The notes under the pieces: model-generated
Seen by the model: the letters and a program-made list of their open reading frames with translations, nothing else
Told to the model about the DNA's origin: nothing
The model's database searches: none
Assembly: GCA_036675475.1 (NCBI GenBank)
Contig: JAKFEY010000022.1
Location: 1-61,353, forward strand
Length of the DNA stretch: 61,353 bases
Origin: JALYRV01 sp036675475
GTDB lineage: Bacteria > Acidobacteriota > Vicinamibacteria > Vicinamibacterales > SCN-69-37
Direction: 5' to 3'
Position numbers and translations under genes: made by a program
Part shown: positions 1 through 8,212 of the stretch, piece by piece
Numbering within the stretch: the first letter of the stretch is position 1
Layout of the letters: each line of letters begins with the position of its first letter

Positions 1-341
1 CGCGCCGCGCGCTGGCCGCCCGCTACCGCGCGCGCCTCGACGGCGCGCCCGTGCACGTGCCGCCCGAGTTCGACGCCGGGCACGTCTATCACCTCTTCCC
101 GGTGCTCACGCCGGATCGCGACGCGCTCCAGGCGCGCCTCAAGGCGGCCGGCATCGAGACGCTGATTCACTATCCGCTGCCCATTCCCGCACAAGAGGCG
201 ATGCGGGCCGCCGATCCGGCGCCCTGCCCCGTGGCCGCGCGCGCCGCCGCGCAGGTGCTGTCACTGCCGCTCCACCCCGGCATCACCGCGGATCAGGTGG
301 ACGCGATCGCGCGCGCGATCGCGCGCCAAGCCCGTCCGTGA
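1..341 (+). CDS. DegT/DnrJ/EryC1/StrS-family PLP aminotransferase, C-terminal part (5' end outside window)
   Basis: The open frame runs in from the left edge and ends with TGA at 339-341. The visible 113 residues match the C-terminal end of sugar aminotransferases of the DegT/StrS family: a YHLFPVL strand, then a region ending IHYPLPIPAQEA, then a conserved segment around LSLPLHPGIT and a final helix of the type DQVDAIARAI. These enzymes transfer an amino group to nucleotide-linked keto sugars for O-antigen or exopolysaccharide synthesis. The catalytic lysine lies upstream of the window. The GNAT gene two positions downstream would fit a polysaccharide locus continuing to the left. Substrate cannot be inferred. 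Confidence 0.85.
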   Translation, partial: RRALAARYRARLDGAPVHVPPEFDAGHVYHLFPVLTPDRDALQARLKAAGIETLIHYPLPIPAQEAMRAADPAPCPVAARAAAQVLSLPLHPGITADQVDAIARAIARQARP

Positions 342-368
342 CGGCGTGCAGGCGTCCACCGCCCGCGC

Positions 369-374
369 TATACT
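369..374 (+). promoter_or_regulatory. -10-like box TATACT, 12 nt before an ATG
   Basis: TATACT lies 12 nt before the ATG at 387, and the intervening bases have no Shine-Dalgarno sequence. A transcript starting about 7 nt after the box would have a leader of only a few bases. No clear -35 is visible. It is one of a series of similar arrangements in this window. Confidence 0.45.
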
Positions 375-386
375 TGACGCGTTCCC

Positions 387-1106
387 ATGAATCTGCGGGC
401 AGTGCTTCTTGTCGCGATCTGCGCCGTGCTTGCGGCGCCCTCGGCCGCCAGCGCCGGCGAGGTGCGCGTGACGTTCGCAAACGGACGCGTCACGGTGATT
501 GCGACCGACGCGACGCTCACCGAAATCCTGCAGGAATGGGCGCGCGTCGGCGGCTCGCGTTTCATCAACGCCGAGAAGATCCCGTCGACCGAGCGCCTCA
601 CGCTGCGGCTCGAGAACGAGCTCGAGATGCACGCCATCGAAGTGCTGCTGCGCCCGGTGGCCGGCTACGTGATCGCGCCGCGCCATGCAGCCGCCAGCGG
701 CTCGTCGCTCGGCAACATCGTCATCCAGGCCACCACGCGGGCCGGCACCTTCGCGCAGGCGCCGCGCGCCGCCACGGCCTCGCCTTCCTCCGACGAGGTC
801 ACGGCCCCGCCGTTCACCGCCGGACCGCCGCGTCCGGATGATGACGGGCCGACGCGGCAGCAGATGCCGCCGCCGGCGCCGGTGCCCGTGCCGCAGCAGA
901 CGCAGGGCCCGCAAAGTCCCATGCAGCCGAACGCGCCGATCGGCCAGGCCAACCCGCTGCAGGGCACGCAGACGCAGACCGTGCCCGGCCTCGGCGCGGT
1001 CACGTCCTCGCAGCCGGGCGCCATCATCCCCGGCGCCACGCCACGGCCGGGCGGACGCCCGCCGCTGACCCCGACGCAGCCACGACGGCCCGGCGGCGGT
1101 GGCTGA
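387..1106 (+). CDS. Secreted protein with STN-like domain and Pro/Gln-rich C-terminal tail
   Basis: 239 residues. Residues 1-23 form a signal peptide (MNLR, hydrophobic run, ASA-G cleavage site). Residues about 24-95 read like the short STN module of secretins and TonB receptors: a strand, a TLTEILQEWA helix, then a LTLRLENELEMHAIEVLLRP segment. From about residue 110 the chain is low complexity, rich in Pro, Gln, Thr and Gly, with no fold visible. It lacks a secretin or TonB-receptor domain, so it is probably a periplasmic accessory or adaptor protein. The GNAT gene overlaps its last 8 bases. The function is unknown. Confidence 0.75.
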   Translation: MNLRAVLLVAICAVLAAPSAASAGEVRVTFANGRVTVIATDATLTEILQEWARVGGSRFINAEKIPSTERLTLRLENELEMHAIEVLLRPVAGYVIAPRHAAASGSSLGNIVIQATTRAGTFAQAPRAATASPSSDEVTAPPFTAGPPRPDDDGPTRQQMPPPAPVPVPQQTQGPQSPMQPNAPIGQANPLQGTQTQTVPGLGAVTSSQPGAIIPGATPRPGGRPPLTPTQPRRPGGGG

Positions 1107-2145
1107 GATCGACCGCTTCCGCCCCGACGACAAACGCGCCGCCGAAGGACTCTACCGGCGTGTCTTCGGCACTGACGCTGCCGACGCCAACCGCCTTCGC
1201 TGGGACTGGCAATACCGTCACAATCCCGCGGCCCGCCGCGGCGAGCCGCTGATCTGGGTCGCGCGCGAAGGCGGCGCCGTCATCGGCCAGTACGCCGCCA
1301 TGCCCGTCATCGCCACCGTCGACGGCCACGAAGTGGACGCGGCGTGGGGCATGGACGTGATGGTCGCGCCCGAGCGGCAGCGGCAGGGGCTCGGCGAGCA
1401 GCTGTTCCGCGTGTGGGACCGCAACGTCGGCGCCGCACTCGGCCTCGGCCTCACGGAATCGTCGCTCGGCCTGTTCCGCAAGCTGCGGTGGCCCGATCTG
1501 GGCAACGTGCCCTCGCTGGCCAAGCCGCTGTCGCGCCGCGCCCTGCGGCGCTCGACCTGGTCTCGCACCCTCAACCGGCTGATTTCGGCGCTGACCTTGC
1601 CGTGGGTCCTGCTGGTCGCGCGTCCGCGGCCGGTCACCGAGGAGATTCGGGCCGTCAAGCAGTTCGACGAGCGCTTCACCGATCTCTGGAATCGCGTCTC
1701 GGGCAAGTTCACGTTTGCCGTGCGGCGCGACGCGGCGTATCTGAACTGGAAGTTCGTGCAGCCGCCGCACGTCCGCTATCACGTGGCCGCGCTCGTGCGC
1801 GGCGATCGCGCCGACGGCTACATCGTCTATCGCCATGCGCGCGAGCCGCTCGGCCGCACCACGAGGCTCGTGGATCTGTTTGCGGATCCGGACGATGAGG
1901 CGGGCGTGCTGGCACTGCTCAGATGGCTCGATCATGAGGCGCGCGCGGCTGATTCCGACCGGATTCGGACGTACCTGACGCACGGTGGATTCCGGAAGCT
2001 GCTCAAGAAGAGCGGGTACTATCAGACGAAGTCGTCGGTGCAGCTGGTGGCGAAGGTCAACGGCCTCGACGTGCCGCAGCGCTTTTACGACGCGCCCGAG
2101 GCGTGGCACGTCACGCTCGGCGACGCGGATTTGGACACGGTGTAA
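1099..2145 (+). CDS. GNAT-family N-acetyltransferase
   Basis: 348 residues, starting at a GTG inside the end of the preceding gene. The acetyl-CoA binding motif of GNAT enzymes is visible at residues 88-100: a VMVAPE strand followed by RQRQGLG, matching the R/Q-x-x-G-x-G/A loop. The remaining ~240 residues could hold a second, degenerate GNAT domain, as in larger two-domain members often found in polysaccharide loci. The acceptor substrate is unknown. The stop codon is immediately followed by the yqeY start, so the two genes are probably cotranscribed. Confidence 0.8.
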   Translation: MAEIDRFRPDDKRAAEGLYRRVFGTDAADANRLRWDWQYRHNPAARRGEPLIWVAREGGAVIGQYAAMPVIATVDGHEVDAAWGMDVMVAPERQRQGLGEQLFRVWDRNVGAALGLGLTESSLGLFRKLRWPDLGNVPSLAKPLSRRALRRSTWSRTLNRLISALTLPWVLLVARPRPVTEEIRAVKQFDERFTDLWNRVSGKFTFAVRRDAAYLNWKFVQPPHVRYHVAALVRGDRADGYIVYRHAREPLGRTTRLVDLFADPDDEAGVLALLRWLDHEARAADSDRIRTYLTHGGFRKLLKKSGYYQTKSSVQLVAKVNGLDVPQRFYDAPEAWHVTLGDADLDTV

Positions 2146-2610
2146 ATGTCTATCCTCAAGCAAGTGAACGACGATATCGCCACCGCCATGCGGGCGCGCG
2201 AAAGTGAACGGCTTGGCACGCTGCGGCTGCTCAAGAGCGCGCTGGTCAATCGCGGCATCGAACGCGGCAAGGAACAGCTCGACGAGGCGGAAGAGCGGCA
2301 GGTCGTGCAGCAGATGGTGAAACAGCGGCGCGACGCCATCGATCAGTTTCGCGCGGGCGGGCGCGAAGATCTGGCCGTCAAGGACGAGGGCGAGATCGCG
2401 CTGCTCAACACCTATCTGCCGCCGGCCGCCGACGCGTCCGCGATCGAGGCGGCCGTGGACGCCGCCATCGCCGAAACCGGCGCGGCGAGCGTGAAGGACA
2501 TGGGCAAGGTCATGAAAGCCACGCTCGAGAAACTGTCGGGAGTGACCGCAGACGGACGCATGGTCAGCGAAACTGTAAAAAGGAAGTTAACGGGCGCGGC
2601 CGGGGGCTGA
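2146..2610 (+). CDS. yqeY: YqeY, GatB/YqeY-domain protein
   Basis: 154 residues, the normal length for YqeY. It shows the N-terminal helix (VNDDIATAMRARE), the conserved LGTLRLLKSAL segment and the C-terminal GKVMKATLEKLSG helix. The fold is shared with the tail of GatB, where it helps recognise tRNA; the role of free-standing YqeY is not firmly established. The ATG abuts the stop codon of the GNAT gene. The usual neighbours rpsU and dnaG are not here. The gene is followed by a 172-nt gap with regulatory-looking sequence. Confidence 0.92.
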   Translation: MSILKQVNDDIATAMRARESERLGTLRLLKSALVNRGIERGKEQLDEAEERQVVQQMVKQRRDAIDQFRAGGREDLAVKDEGEIALLNTYLPPAADASAIEAAVDAAIAETGAASVKDMGKVMKATLEKLSGVTADGRMVSETVKRKLTGAAGG

Positions 2611-2617
2611 TTCCCCA

Positions 2618-2643
2618 AACCTTTTCACAGGGGTCTCGTCTAA
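2618..2643 (+). promoter_or_regulatory. Candidate ECF-sigma promoter, AAC-N16-CGTCTAA
   Basis: AAC at 2618-2620 and CGTCTAA at 2637-2643 are separated so that AAC and CGTC are exactly 16 nt apart. This matches the GGAAC...CGTC layout used by many group 4 (ECF) sigma factors. The same arrangement occurs before the outer-membrane protein gene at 21844-21869, and both continue into GATT. Transcription would begin near 2650. Confidence 0.55.
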
Positions 2644-2649
2644 CGATTT

Positions 2650-2730
2650 GAAAGGCGCCAAACGCCTCTCATCCATCCTCCAGGCAAAGGGGGTCTCGTC
2701 CGCAGGGGGTCGAGGCCCCTTTTGTTTCTT
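2650..2730 (+). ncRNA. Possible short structured transcript (leader or small RNA)
   Basis: From the predicted start of the ECF promoter to the T-rich end at 2730 is about 80 nt. It contains a 5-bp hairpin (AGGCG at 2653-2657, CGCCT at 2663-2667) and ends in a terminator-like hairpin. It could be a small RNA or an attenuated murJ leader. I do not recognise it as a known riboswitch. The 11-mer GGGGTCTCGTC occurs twice, at 2630-2640 and 2690-2700, exactly 60 nt apart. Confidence 0.3.
2704..2730 (+). terminator. Rho-independent terminator-like hairpin before murJ
   Basis: AGGGG pairs with CCCCT across a short loop and is followed by TTTGTTTCTT. The stem is only 5 bp, so strength is uncertain. 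It lies 53 nt before the murJ start, so it would end or attenuate transcripts from the ECF promoter. Confidence 0.45.
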
Positions 2731-2782
2731 GGCGCGGGCGAATCACCCGATCCCCCTTGTGCTACGCTCCAAAGCCTAGACC

Positions 2783-4369
2783 GTGAGCCTTCGCCTTGCC
2801 CGCTCCGCGGGCGTCATGACCATCGCCACGCTGCTCAGCCGCGTGCTCGGCCTCGGGCGCGACGTGGTGCTCGCCGCGGCGTTCGGCGCCGGGCGCGAGA
2901 TGGACGCGTTCAACGTCGCCACCCGCATCCCGAATCTGGTCCGCGATCTGTTTGCCGAAGGCGCGATGAGCGCGGCGTTCGTGCCGACCTTCACGCGCCA
3001 CGTGAAGGAGAAGGGCGAGGCCAGCGCGTGGCGGCTCGGCTCGAACGTCATCAACGCGTTGATGCTCGTCACCGGCGTCCTCGTCGTGCTGGGCATGGTG
3101 TTCGCGTATCCGCTCGCCGACTTCTACACCGACGACCAGAACTTTTCGGACAACCTCGCGCTGACCGCCGACCTCACGCGATGGACGCTGCCGTTTCTCA
3201 CGATGGTGGCCATTGCGGTCGCGCAGGCCGGCATGCTCAACTCGCTGCGCCAGTTCTTCATTCCGGCCGTCTCGCCCGCGATGTACAACGTCGCGATCAT
3301 CCTGAGCGCGCTCGTGATGGTGCCGTTCGCGCCGGCGCTGGGCATCGAGCCGATCACCGCCATCGCCATTGGATCGCTCGCCGGCGGCCTGCTGCAGATC
3401 GTGGCGCAATGGCCGGCGCTGAGGGCCGCGGGGTATCGCTATTCGTTCGTGCTCGATTTCAAGGACCCCGGCCTGCGTCAGGTGCTGCTGCTCATGGGGC
3501 CCGGCACCATCGGCGTCGCGGCGGCGCAGATCAATCTGGCCGTCAACACGTGGCTCGCGACGTCGCAAGGTGAAGGCGCGGTCACGGCCCTCACCTACGC
3601 GTTCCGCCTGATGTATCTGCCGATCGGCCTGTTCGGCGTCTCGGTGGCGACCGCGGCCATTCCCGATCTTGCCCGCCAGGCCACGGGCGAAGGCTTCGCC
3701 GACATGCGGCGCACGATCTCGAGCGCCCTCCGCATGATGCTCGTGCTCAGCGTGCCGTCCATGGTCGGGCTCGCGGTGCTCGCGCGGCCGATCACGCAGC
3801 TGCTGCTCGAGCGCTACCGCTTCACGCCCGAGGACACCACCGCCGTCGCCTGGGCGCTGCTGCTCTACGCGCCCGGCCTGATCGGCTACTCCATCGTCAA
3901 GATCGCGTCGCCGAGCTTCTATGCGCTGCGTGACGCGCGCACGCCGGTGATTGTGAGCATGATCACGGTGGGCACCAACGTCGCGTTGAACCTCTGGCTC
4001 GTGCGTGTGATGGGGTTCGGCGGCCTCGCGCTCGGCACCGCGATTGCGTCGCTCGTCAACGCGGGCCTGCTGATGTATCTGCTGTCACGCCGGATCGGCG
4101 GCGTGGACGGCCCGCGCGTCACGGTGACGTTTCTGAAAGTGGCGGCGGCATCAATCGTGATGGGCGTAGCGGCATGGTACGGACAAGCCTGGCTGGCGGG
4201 CACGCTCGGCGGCGGCAATGACATCACGCGGGGCATCGCCGTGGCGGGCGGCATCGGCGCGGGCCTTCTCGCGCTTGCGGCGGCCGCAAAGCTGCTGCGT
4301 CTGTCAGAATTCGAAGACGCCATGAGTGCCGTGCTCAGACGATTCCGCGGAAAGCGCGCCTCGAACTAG
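2783..4369 (+). CDS. murJ: MurJ lipid II flippase
   Basis: 528 residues, starting at GTG. The N-terminus carries the MurJ/MviN signature (RSAGVMTIATLLSRVLGLGRD and FGAGREMDAFNVA), followed by the acidic-basic motif NLVRDLFAEGAMSAAFVP. About 14 hydrophobic segments span the chain, as expected of the MOP superfamily. It moves undecaprenyl-linked peptidoglycan precursor from the cytoplasmic to the periplasmic face of the inner membrane. A rhomboid gene follows after 2 nt. A possible ECF-driven leader precedes it, which could tie its expression to envelope stress; that part is inference. Confidence 0.95.
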   Translation: MSLRLARSAGVMTIATLLSRVLGLGRDVVLAAAFGAGREMDAFNVATRIPNLVRDLFAEGAMSAAFVPTFTRHVKEKGEASAWRLGSNVINALMLVTGVLVVLGMVFAYPLADFYTDDQNFSDNLALTADLTRWTLPFLTMVAIAVAQAGMLNSLRQFFIPAVSPAMYNVAIILSALVMVPFAPALGIEPITAIAIGSLAGGLLQIVAQWPALRAAGYRYSFVLDFKDPGLRQVLLLMGPGTIGVAAAQINLAVNTWLATSQGEGAVTALTYAFRLMYLPIGLFGVSVATAAIPDLARQATGEGFADMRRTISSALRMMLVLSVPSMVGLAVLARPITQLLLERYRFTPEDTTAVAWALLLYAPGLIGYSIVKIASPSFYALRDARTPVIVSMITVGTNVALNLWLVRVMGFGGLALGTAIASLVNAGLLMYLLSRRIGGVDGPRVTVTFLKVAAASIVMGVAAWYGQAWLAGTLGGGNDITRGIAVAGGIGAGLLALAAAAKLLRLSEFEDAMSAVLRRFRGKRASN

Positions 4370-4371
4370 CC

Positions 4372-5133
4372 ATGGCGCGCTATCCCTCGACCGCTCCCGT
4401 GCACTATCAGTTCGGCCCCGGCGGCATCACGCCGGCCGTGAAGGCGATCCTCATCGCGTGCGCCGCGGTCTTTCTCGTGTCGCTGGCGCTGCAGGATACG
4501 GTCTTCAGCTGGCTCGGGCTGATTCCGTACACGGTGGTCCACGACTACCGCATCTGGCAGCCCGTCACCTACATCTTCGTGCACGCGGGCGTCATGCACC
4601 TGGCGTTCAACCTGCTCGCAATCTGGATGTTCGGCGTCGAGCTCGAGCGGCTGTGGGGCACACGCGCGTTCACGAAGTTCTTCTTTGTCTGCGGCATCGT
4701 CGCGGGACTCGCGACGCTGGCCGTCGCGCTGCTGCCGATTGACGCGGCGTGGCGCGAGCGCACCTATCTCGGCGTCACGGTGGGCGCGTCGGGCGCGATC
4801 TACGGCATCCTCTACGCCTGGGCGCGCGCGTTTCCGTACCGCACGGTGCTGATGTTCCTGATCTTCCCGATGCAGGCGCGCTGGTTCGTGGCGGTCATCA
4901 TCGGCATCGACTTCCTCATCGCCGCCCAAACGCGGCTCACGTCGGAAGCCGCGCATCTCGCGCATTTCGCCGGCCTGCTTGCCGCGTACGTCTATCTTAA
5001 TTCCGGGAGCGGCCGCGGGCCTGGCGGGCTCGTCGCCGAGGTCAAGTACCGCTATCTGAAGTGGAAGATGAATCAGCTGCGCAAGAAGTTCGACGTGCAC
5101 GAGGGCGGCAAGCGCACGCCCACTGTTCATTGA
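4372..5133 (+). CDS. Rhomboid-family intramembrane serine protease
   Basis: 253 residues with about six hydrophobic segments. The catalytic serine is Ser140 in GASGAIYG and the partner is His198 in AHLAHFAG. The oxyanion-side motif HAGVMHLAFN (His71, His76, Asn80) in the second membrane segment is also present, so the protease should be active. The cytoplasmic C-terminus is basic. It starts 2 nt after murJ, so the two are cotranscribed. Its substrate is unknown. Confidence 0.92.
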   Translation: MARYPSTAPVHYQFGPGGITPAVKAILIACAAVFLVSLALQDTVFSWLGLIPYTVVHDYRIWQPVTYIFVHAGVMHLAFNLLAIWMFGVELERLWGTRAFTKFFFVCGIVAGLATLAVALLPIDAAWRERTYLGVTVGASGAIYGILYAWARAFPYRTVLMFLIFPMQARWFVAVIIGIDFLIAAQTRLTSEAAHLAHFAGLLAAYVYLNSGSGRGPGGLVAEVKYRYLKWKMNQLRKKFDVHEGGKRTPTVH

Positions 5134-5149
5134 CGCCTCGTTTTACAAT

Positions 5150-6148
5150 TTACATTTCAGCGTAAGACATCCCCCGCAAGAGCGCGACGCGCTTCGCCAT
5201 CGGCGGATGCGTCGCGAGCCAGTCCGCCCATCCACCCTCCTTGTTGTCGATTTTCCTCTCGAGCGGATCCGCGATGCACAGGTGCGCGCTGCCCTGATGC
5301 ACGAGTTTCGTTGGCCCGGCCATGTTCTCGATCGTCTCGAGCGCGTCGGCCAGCGCGCCGGGATTGCGCGTGAGCTCCGCCGCCGACGCATCGGCCAGAT
5401 ATTCGCGCTGACGTGACACCGCCATCGCCAGCAGCCGTCCCAGAAACGGCGCCACGACGATCAGCAGCAGCCAGACGATGACGAACACGGCGGCGCCGGC
5501 GCCTCCGCCGTCCTTCTTGCCGCCGCGGCTGCTCCGCCGCGTCCCGCCGGCGATGCGCCCCATCCGGCCCGACCAGTCCGACAGCAGCGCGAGCGTGCCG
5601 ACGAGCGCGGCAATCACCGTCATCAGCCGGATGTCGTAGTTGCGGATGTGCGACATCTCGTGCGCGACGACGCCCTGCAGCTGCTCGCGATTCAGCGTGT
5701 CGAGCAGGCCCTGTGTGACGGCGATCGACGCATGCTCAGGATCGCGCCCGGTGGCGAACGCATTCGCGTCCGGGTCTGGCACGACGAACACTTTCGGCGG
5801 CGGCAGGCCCGACGCAATCGCCATTTCGTCGACGACGTTGCGCAGCTGCGTGAGCTTCAGGCGCGAGGCGTCATCGGCCCCGGCGAGGCGCTCGTCGAGC
5901 GGAATGGCCTGGGTGGAGCGCAGCACGGCCCGATCGCCGGCGAAGTAGCTGGTGGCCGCCGATCCGGACGACACCGCGAGCGCGGTGAAGGTGCCGAGCG
6001 GCAGAAAGTACCCGCCTTCGCTGCCGCCCGCGAGAAACAGATCGAAGCCGGCGCCGACGGCAAGCGCCAGCACGACGAACGCCAGCATGACCAGCCAGGT
6101 GCGCCGCCGGTTCGACCGCTGCTGATCGAGAAAGTTCATGGCCGCCAT
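5150..6148 (-). CDS. HtpX-like M48 family zinc metalloprotease
   Basis: 332 residues. Two N-terminal membrane segments lie at about 18-40 and 48-66, then the zinc motif HEMSH at 163-167, two more hydrophobic segments, and the third-ligand region REYLADASAAEL at about 235. This is the HtpX layout: an inner-membrane protease with a cytosolic active site, involved in membrane protein quality control. Its start overlaps the stop of the SDR-like gene as TAAATG. It is the last gene of a cupin-lemA-SDR-M48 operon; LemA and M48 proteins are frequent neighbours. Confidence 0.92.
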   Translation of the reverse strand: MAAMNFLDQQRSNRRRTWLVMLAFVVLALAVGAGFDLFLAGGSEGGYFLPLGTFTALAVSSGSAATSYFAGDRAVLRSTQAIPLDERLAGADDASRLKLTQLRNVVDEMAIASGLPPPKVFVVPDPDANAFATGRDPEHASIAVTQGLLDTLNREQLQGVVAHEMSHIRNYDIRLMTVIAALVGTLALLSDWSGRMGRIAGGTRRSSRGGKKDGGGAGAAVFVIVWLLLIVVAPFLGRLLAMAVSRQREYLADASAAELTRNPGALADALETIENMAGPTKLVHQGSAHLCIADPLERKIDNKEGGWADWLATHPPMAKRVALLRGMSYAEM

Positions 6149-7633
6149 TTACCAGTCCGCCGGCTTGTAATCCTTCAGGAACTGCCCCCAGACGTGGCGG
6201 CCGGTGTTGATGCCGTCGATGATCGGGTCGACGATGCGGGCGCCGCCGTCCACGGCGTCGAGCGGCGGATGAAAACGCATCTCGTCGCGCTTGCGCATCG
6301 TGATCTCGATCGGATCCTCGTCGGTCACCCAGCCGGTATCCACGCTGTTCATGTGAATGCCGTCATCGTGATAATCGGTCGCCGACGTGCGGGTCATCAT
6401 GTTGAGCGCCGCCTTCGCCATGTTGGTGTGCGGATGGCGCGTCGTCTTGAAGCGGCGATAGAACTGGCCTTCGACCGCCGAGACGTTGACGATGTGCTTG
6501 TCGCGGTTGGGCGTGCGCAGCATGAGCGGCTTGAGGCGCGCGTTGAGCACGAAGGGCGCGACCGCGTTCACGAGCTGCACTTCGAGCAGCTCCACCGTCG
6601 GCACTTCGTGCAGCAGCAGGCGCCACGAGTTGCGGCCGCGCAGATCGACCTGCTGGCGATCGATGTCGAGTTGACCGGCCGGAAAGAGATCCGGACGCGC
6701 CTTCAATTCGTCGGACAGCAGCGGCACCTGCGACAACTCGGCGGAAAAGGCGCTGCTGATCGGCAGATCGGGCACCTGGCGGACGAGCGCGGCGGCCTCG
6801 CCCGAGGGAAGCGCCGCGCGCTCCTCGTCCATCATGTGCGCGTAGAAATCCGGCGGCCGGCGCACGGTCTGGCACGCGTTGTTGATGATGAAGTCGAGCC
6901 GGTCGTGCGTCTGGGCCAGGTGCCGGCAGAAGGCTTCGACGCTGGGCGTGTGGCGCAGGTCGAGGCCGTAGATTTCGAGGCGATCCACCCAGTCGGCGTG
7001 ATCGGGCTCTTCGGCATAGCGGGCGGCGGCGTTGCGCGGGAAGCGCGTCGTCACAATCAGGCGCGCGCCGCTGCGGAGCAGCTTCAGGCCCGCCTGATAG
7101 CCGATTTTCACGCGCCCGCCGGTCAGCAGCGCGACGCGGCCGCCGAGATCGGCGAGCTCCGTGCGCTTCCGGAAGTTGAACTCGGCACACTCAGGACAGA
7201 GCTGATCGTAGAAGTGATGCAGCTTGGTGAACGGGCGGCGGCACACGTAACAGTGTTGCGAGATGAGCGGTTCGTCGGGTTCGTCGGGTTCGGCACGTTC
7301 GACAGGTTCGACGGGTTCGGGTTCCTGTCCCGCGGGAACCGGCGGAAAGACGTTCGGCGTCGTCGACGTGGGCTTGCGTCTCAGCGCGCGGATGCCGGCC
7401 TGATCGAGCACGGCTTCTTCGCGCGCGGCGACATCCGCCTTGCGCTCGCGGCGCGCGGCTTTCGAGCGCTTGCGCCGCGTTGAGCTGTCGGGCGCGAACA
7501 GGTGCGCCAGGGCCTTGTTGAAACGACGCCGGTCCTCGTCGGGCAGCGTGTCGAGATCGGACCAGTGATCGGCGAGGGTCTCGAGCAGCTCGGCGGCGGC
7601 GCGCACGCGGTCGCGCAGAGATTCGTCGGGCAC
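6149..7633 (-). CDS. SDR-superfamily protein with N-terminal zinc ribbon and altered catalytic motifs
   Basis: 494 residues from a GTG start. Residues 1-120 are charged and then Pro/Glu-rich. A four-cysteine zinc ribbon follows (Cys128, Cys131, Cys146, Cys149), then a Rossmann domain. The nucleotide motif reads TGGRVKIG (171-178), where the usual sixth-position Gly is Lys. NNAG is NNAC (251-254). Ser385 is in place, but the YxxxK tyrosine aligns with Thr403 before Lys407. Normal SDR chemistry is therefore doubtful unless Tyr392 takes over; it may bind nucleotide as a sensor or scaffold. It lies between lemA and the HtpX-like gene. The function is unknown. Confidence 0.8.
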   Translation of the reverse strand: MPDESLRDRVRAAAELLETLADHWSDLDTLPDEDRRRFNKALAHLFAPDSSTRRKRSKAARRERKADVAAREEAVLDQAGIRALRRKPTSTTPNVFPPVPAGQEPEPVEPVERAEPDEPDEPLISQHCYVCRRPFTKLHHFYDQLCPECAEFNFRKRTELADLGGRVALLTGGRVKIGYQAGLKLLRSGARLIVTTRFPRNAAARYAEEPDHADWVDRLEIYGLDLRHTPSVEAFCRHLAQTHDRLDFIINNACQTVRRPPDFYAHMMDEERAALPSGEAAALVRQVPDLPISSAFSAELSQVPLLSDELKARPDLFPAGQLDIDRQQVDLRGRNSWRLLLHEVPTVELLEVQLVNAVAPFVLNARLKPLMLRTPNRDKHIVNVSAVEGQFYRRFKTTRHPHTNMAKAALNMMTRTSATDYHDDGIHMNSVDTGWVTDEDPIEITMRKRDEMRFHPPLDAVDGGARIVDPIIDGINTGRHVWGQFLKDYKPADW

Positions 7634-7642
7634 GGCGATCGA

Positions 7643-8212
7643 TCAGGAGCGGCGCATCGACAGGTCCACCTTCGGCACCGCGCGCTCGGCCGGCTCGGTG
7701 ATCTCGAACAGCTCGGCGCGGGTGAAGTTGAACGCGCCCGCGACGAGGTTCGAGGGGAAGGTTTCGCGCGCGATGTTGAACTTCGTCGCGATGTCGTTGT
7801 AGAACTGCCGCGCGAAGCCCACCTTGTTTTCCGTCGCGGTCAGCTCCTCCTGCAGCATCTTGACGTTCTCGTTGGCCTTCAGCTGCGGATAGTTCTCGGC
7901 GACGGCGAACAGCCGGCCCAGTGCCTGCGTGAGCTCGCCCTCGGCCTTGCCGGCGGCGGCCGGCCCGGTGGCCGACACCGCGCGCGAGCGCGCTTCCATC
8001 ACGGCGGTGAGCGTGTCGCGCTCGAACTCCATGGCGCCGCGGACGGTTTCCACGAGATTTGGAATGAGATCGTGCCGGCGCTTGAGCTGCACGTCGATCT
8101 GCTTCCAGCCGTTCTCGACCTGGTTCTTCAGGCCGATCAGGCGGTTGTAAATCCCGACCGCCCAGAACAACACCACGCCGGCGATGACGAGAAGGACAAT
8201 GAGAGGAGTCAC
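7643..8212 (-). CDS. lemA: LemA family protein
   Basis: 189 residues from a GTG (8212-8210) that overlaps the cupin stop codon as GTGA. One N-terminal membrane segment is followed by the LemA core: YNRLIGLKNQVENGWKQ, then DVQLKRRHDLIPNLVETV, and later ENVKMLQEELTATENKV and ARQFYNDIATKFN. LemA proteins are membrane-anchored helical bundles of unclear function, often encoded beside M48 proteases as here. A longer reading frame extends upstream, but only the part from 8212 is conserved LemA. Confidence 0.93.
   Translation of the reverse strand: MTPLIVLLVIAGVVLFWAVGIYNRLIGLKNQVENGWKQIDVQLKRRHDLIPNLVETVRGAMEFERDTLTAVMEARSRAVSATGPAAAGKAEGELTQALGRLFAVAENYPQLKANENVKMLQEELTATENKVGFARQFYNDIATKFNIARETFPSNLVAGAFNFTRAELFEITEPAERAVPKVDLSMRRS

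Noticed and set aside
387..1106. Secretin or TonB receptor
   Set aside because: Only the STN-like part is present; no secretin or plug/barrel domain follows.
2650..2730. Known riboswitch class
   Set aside because: I could not match the hairpins or loops to any class I know, so it is kept only as an unnamed structured RNA.
5648..7483. 611-residue open frame on the plus strand, antisense to the SDR and M48 genes
   Set aside because: Arg/His/Val-rich translation with no motif; high-GC codon bias leaves the antisense frame open. The minus strand carries recognisable families.
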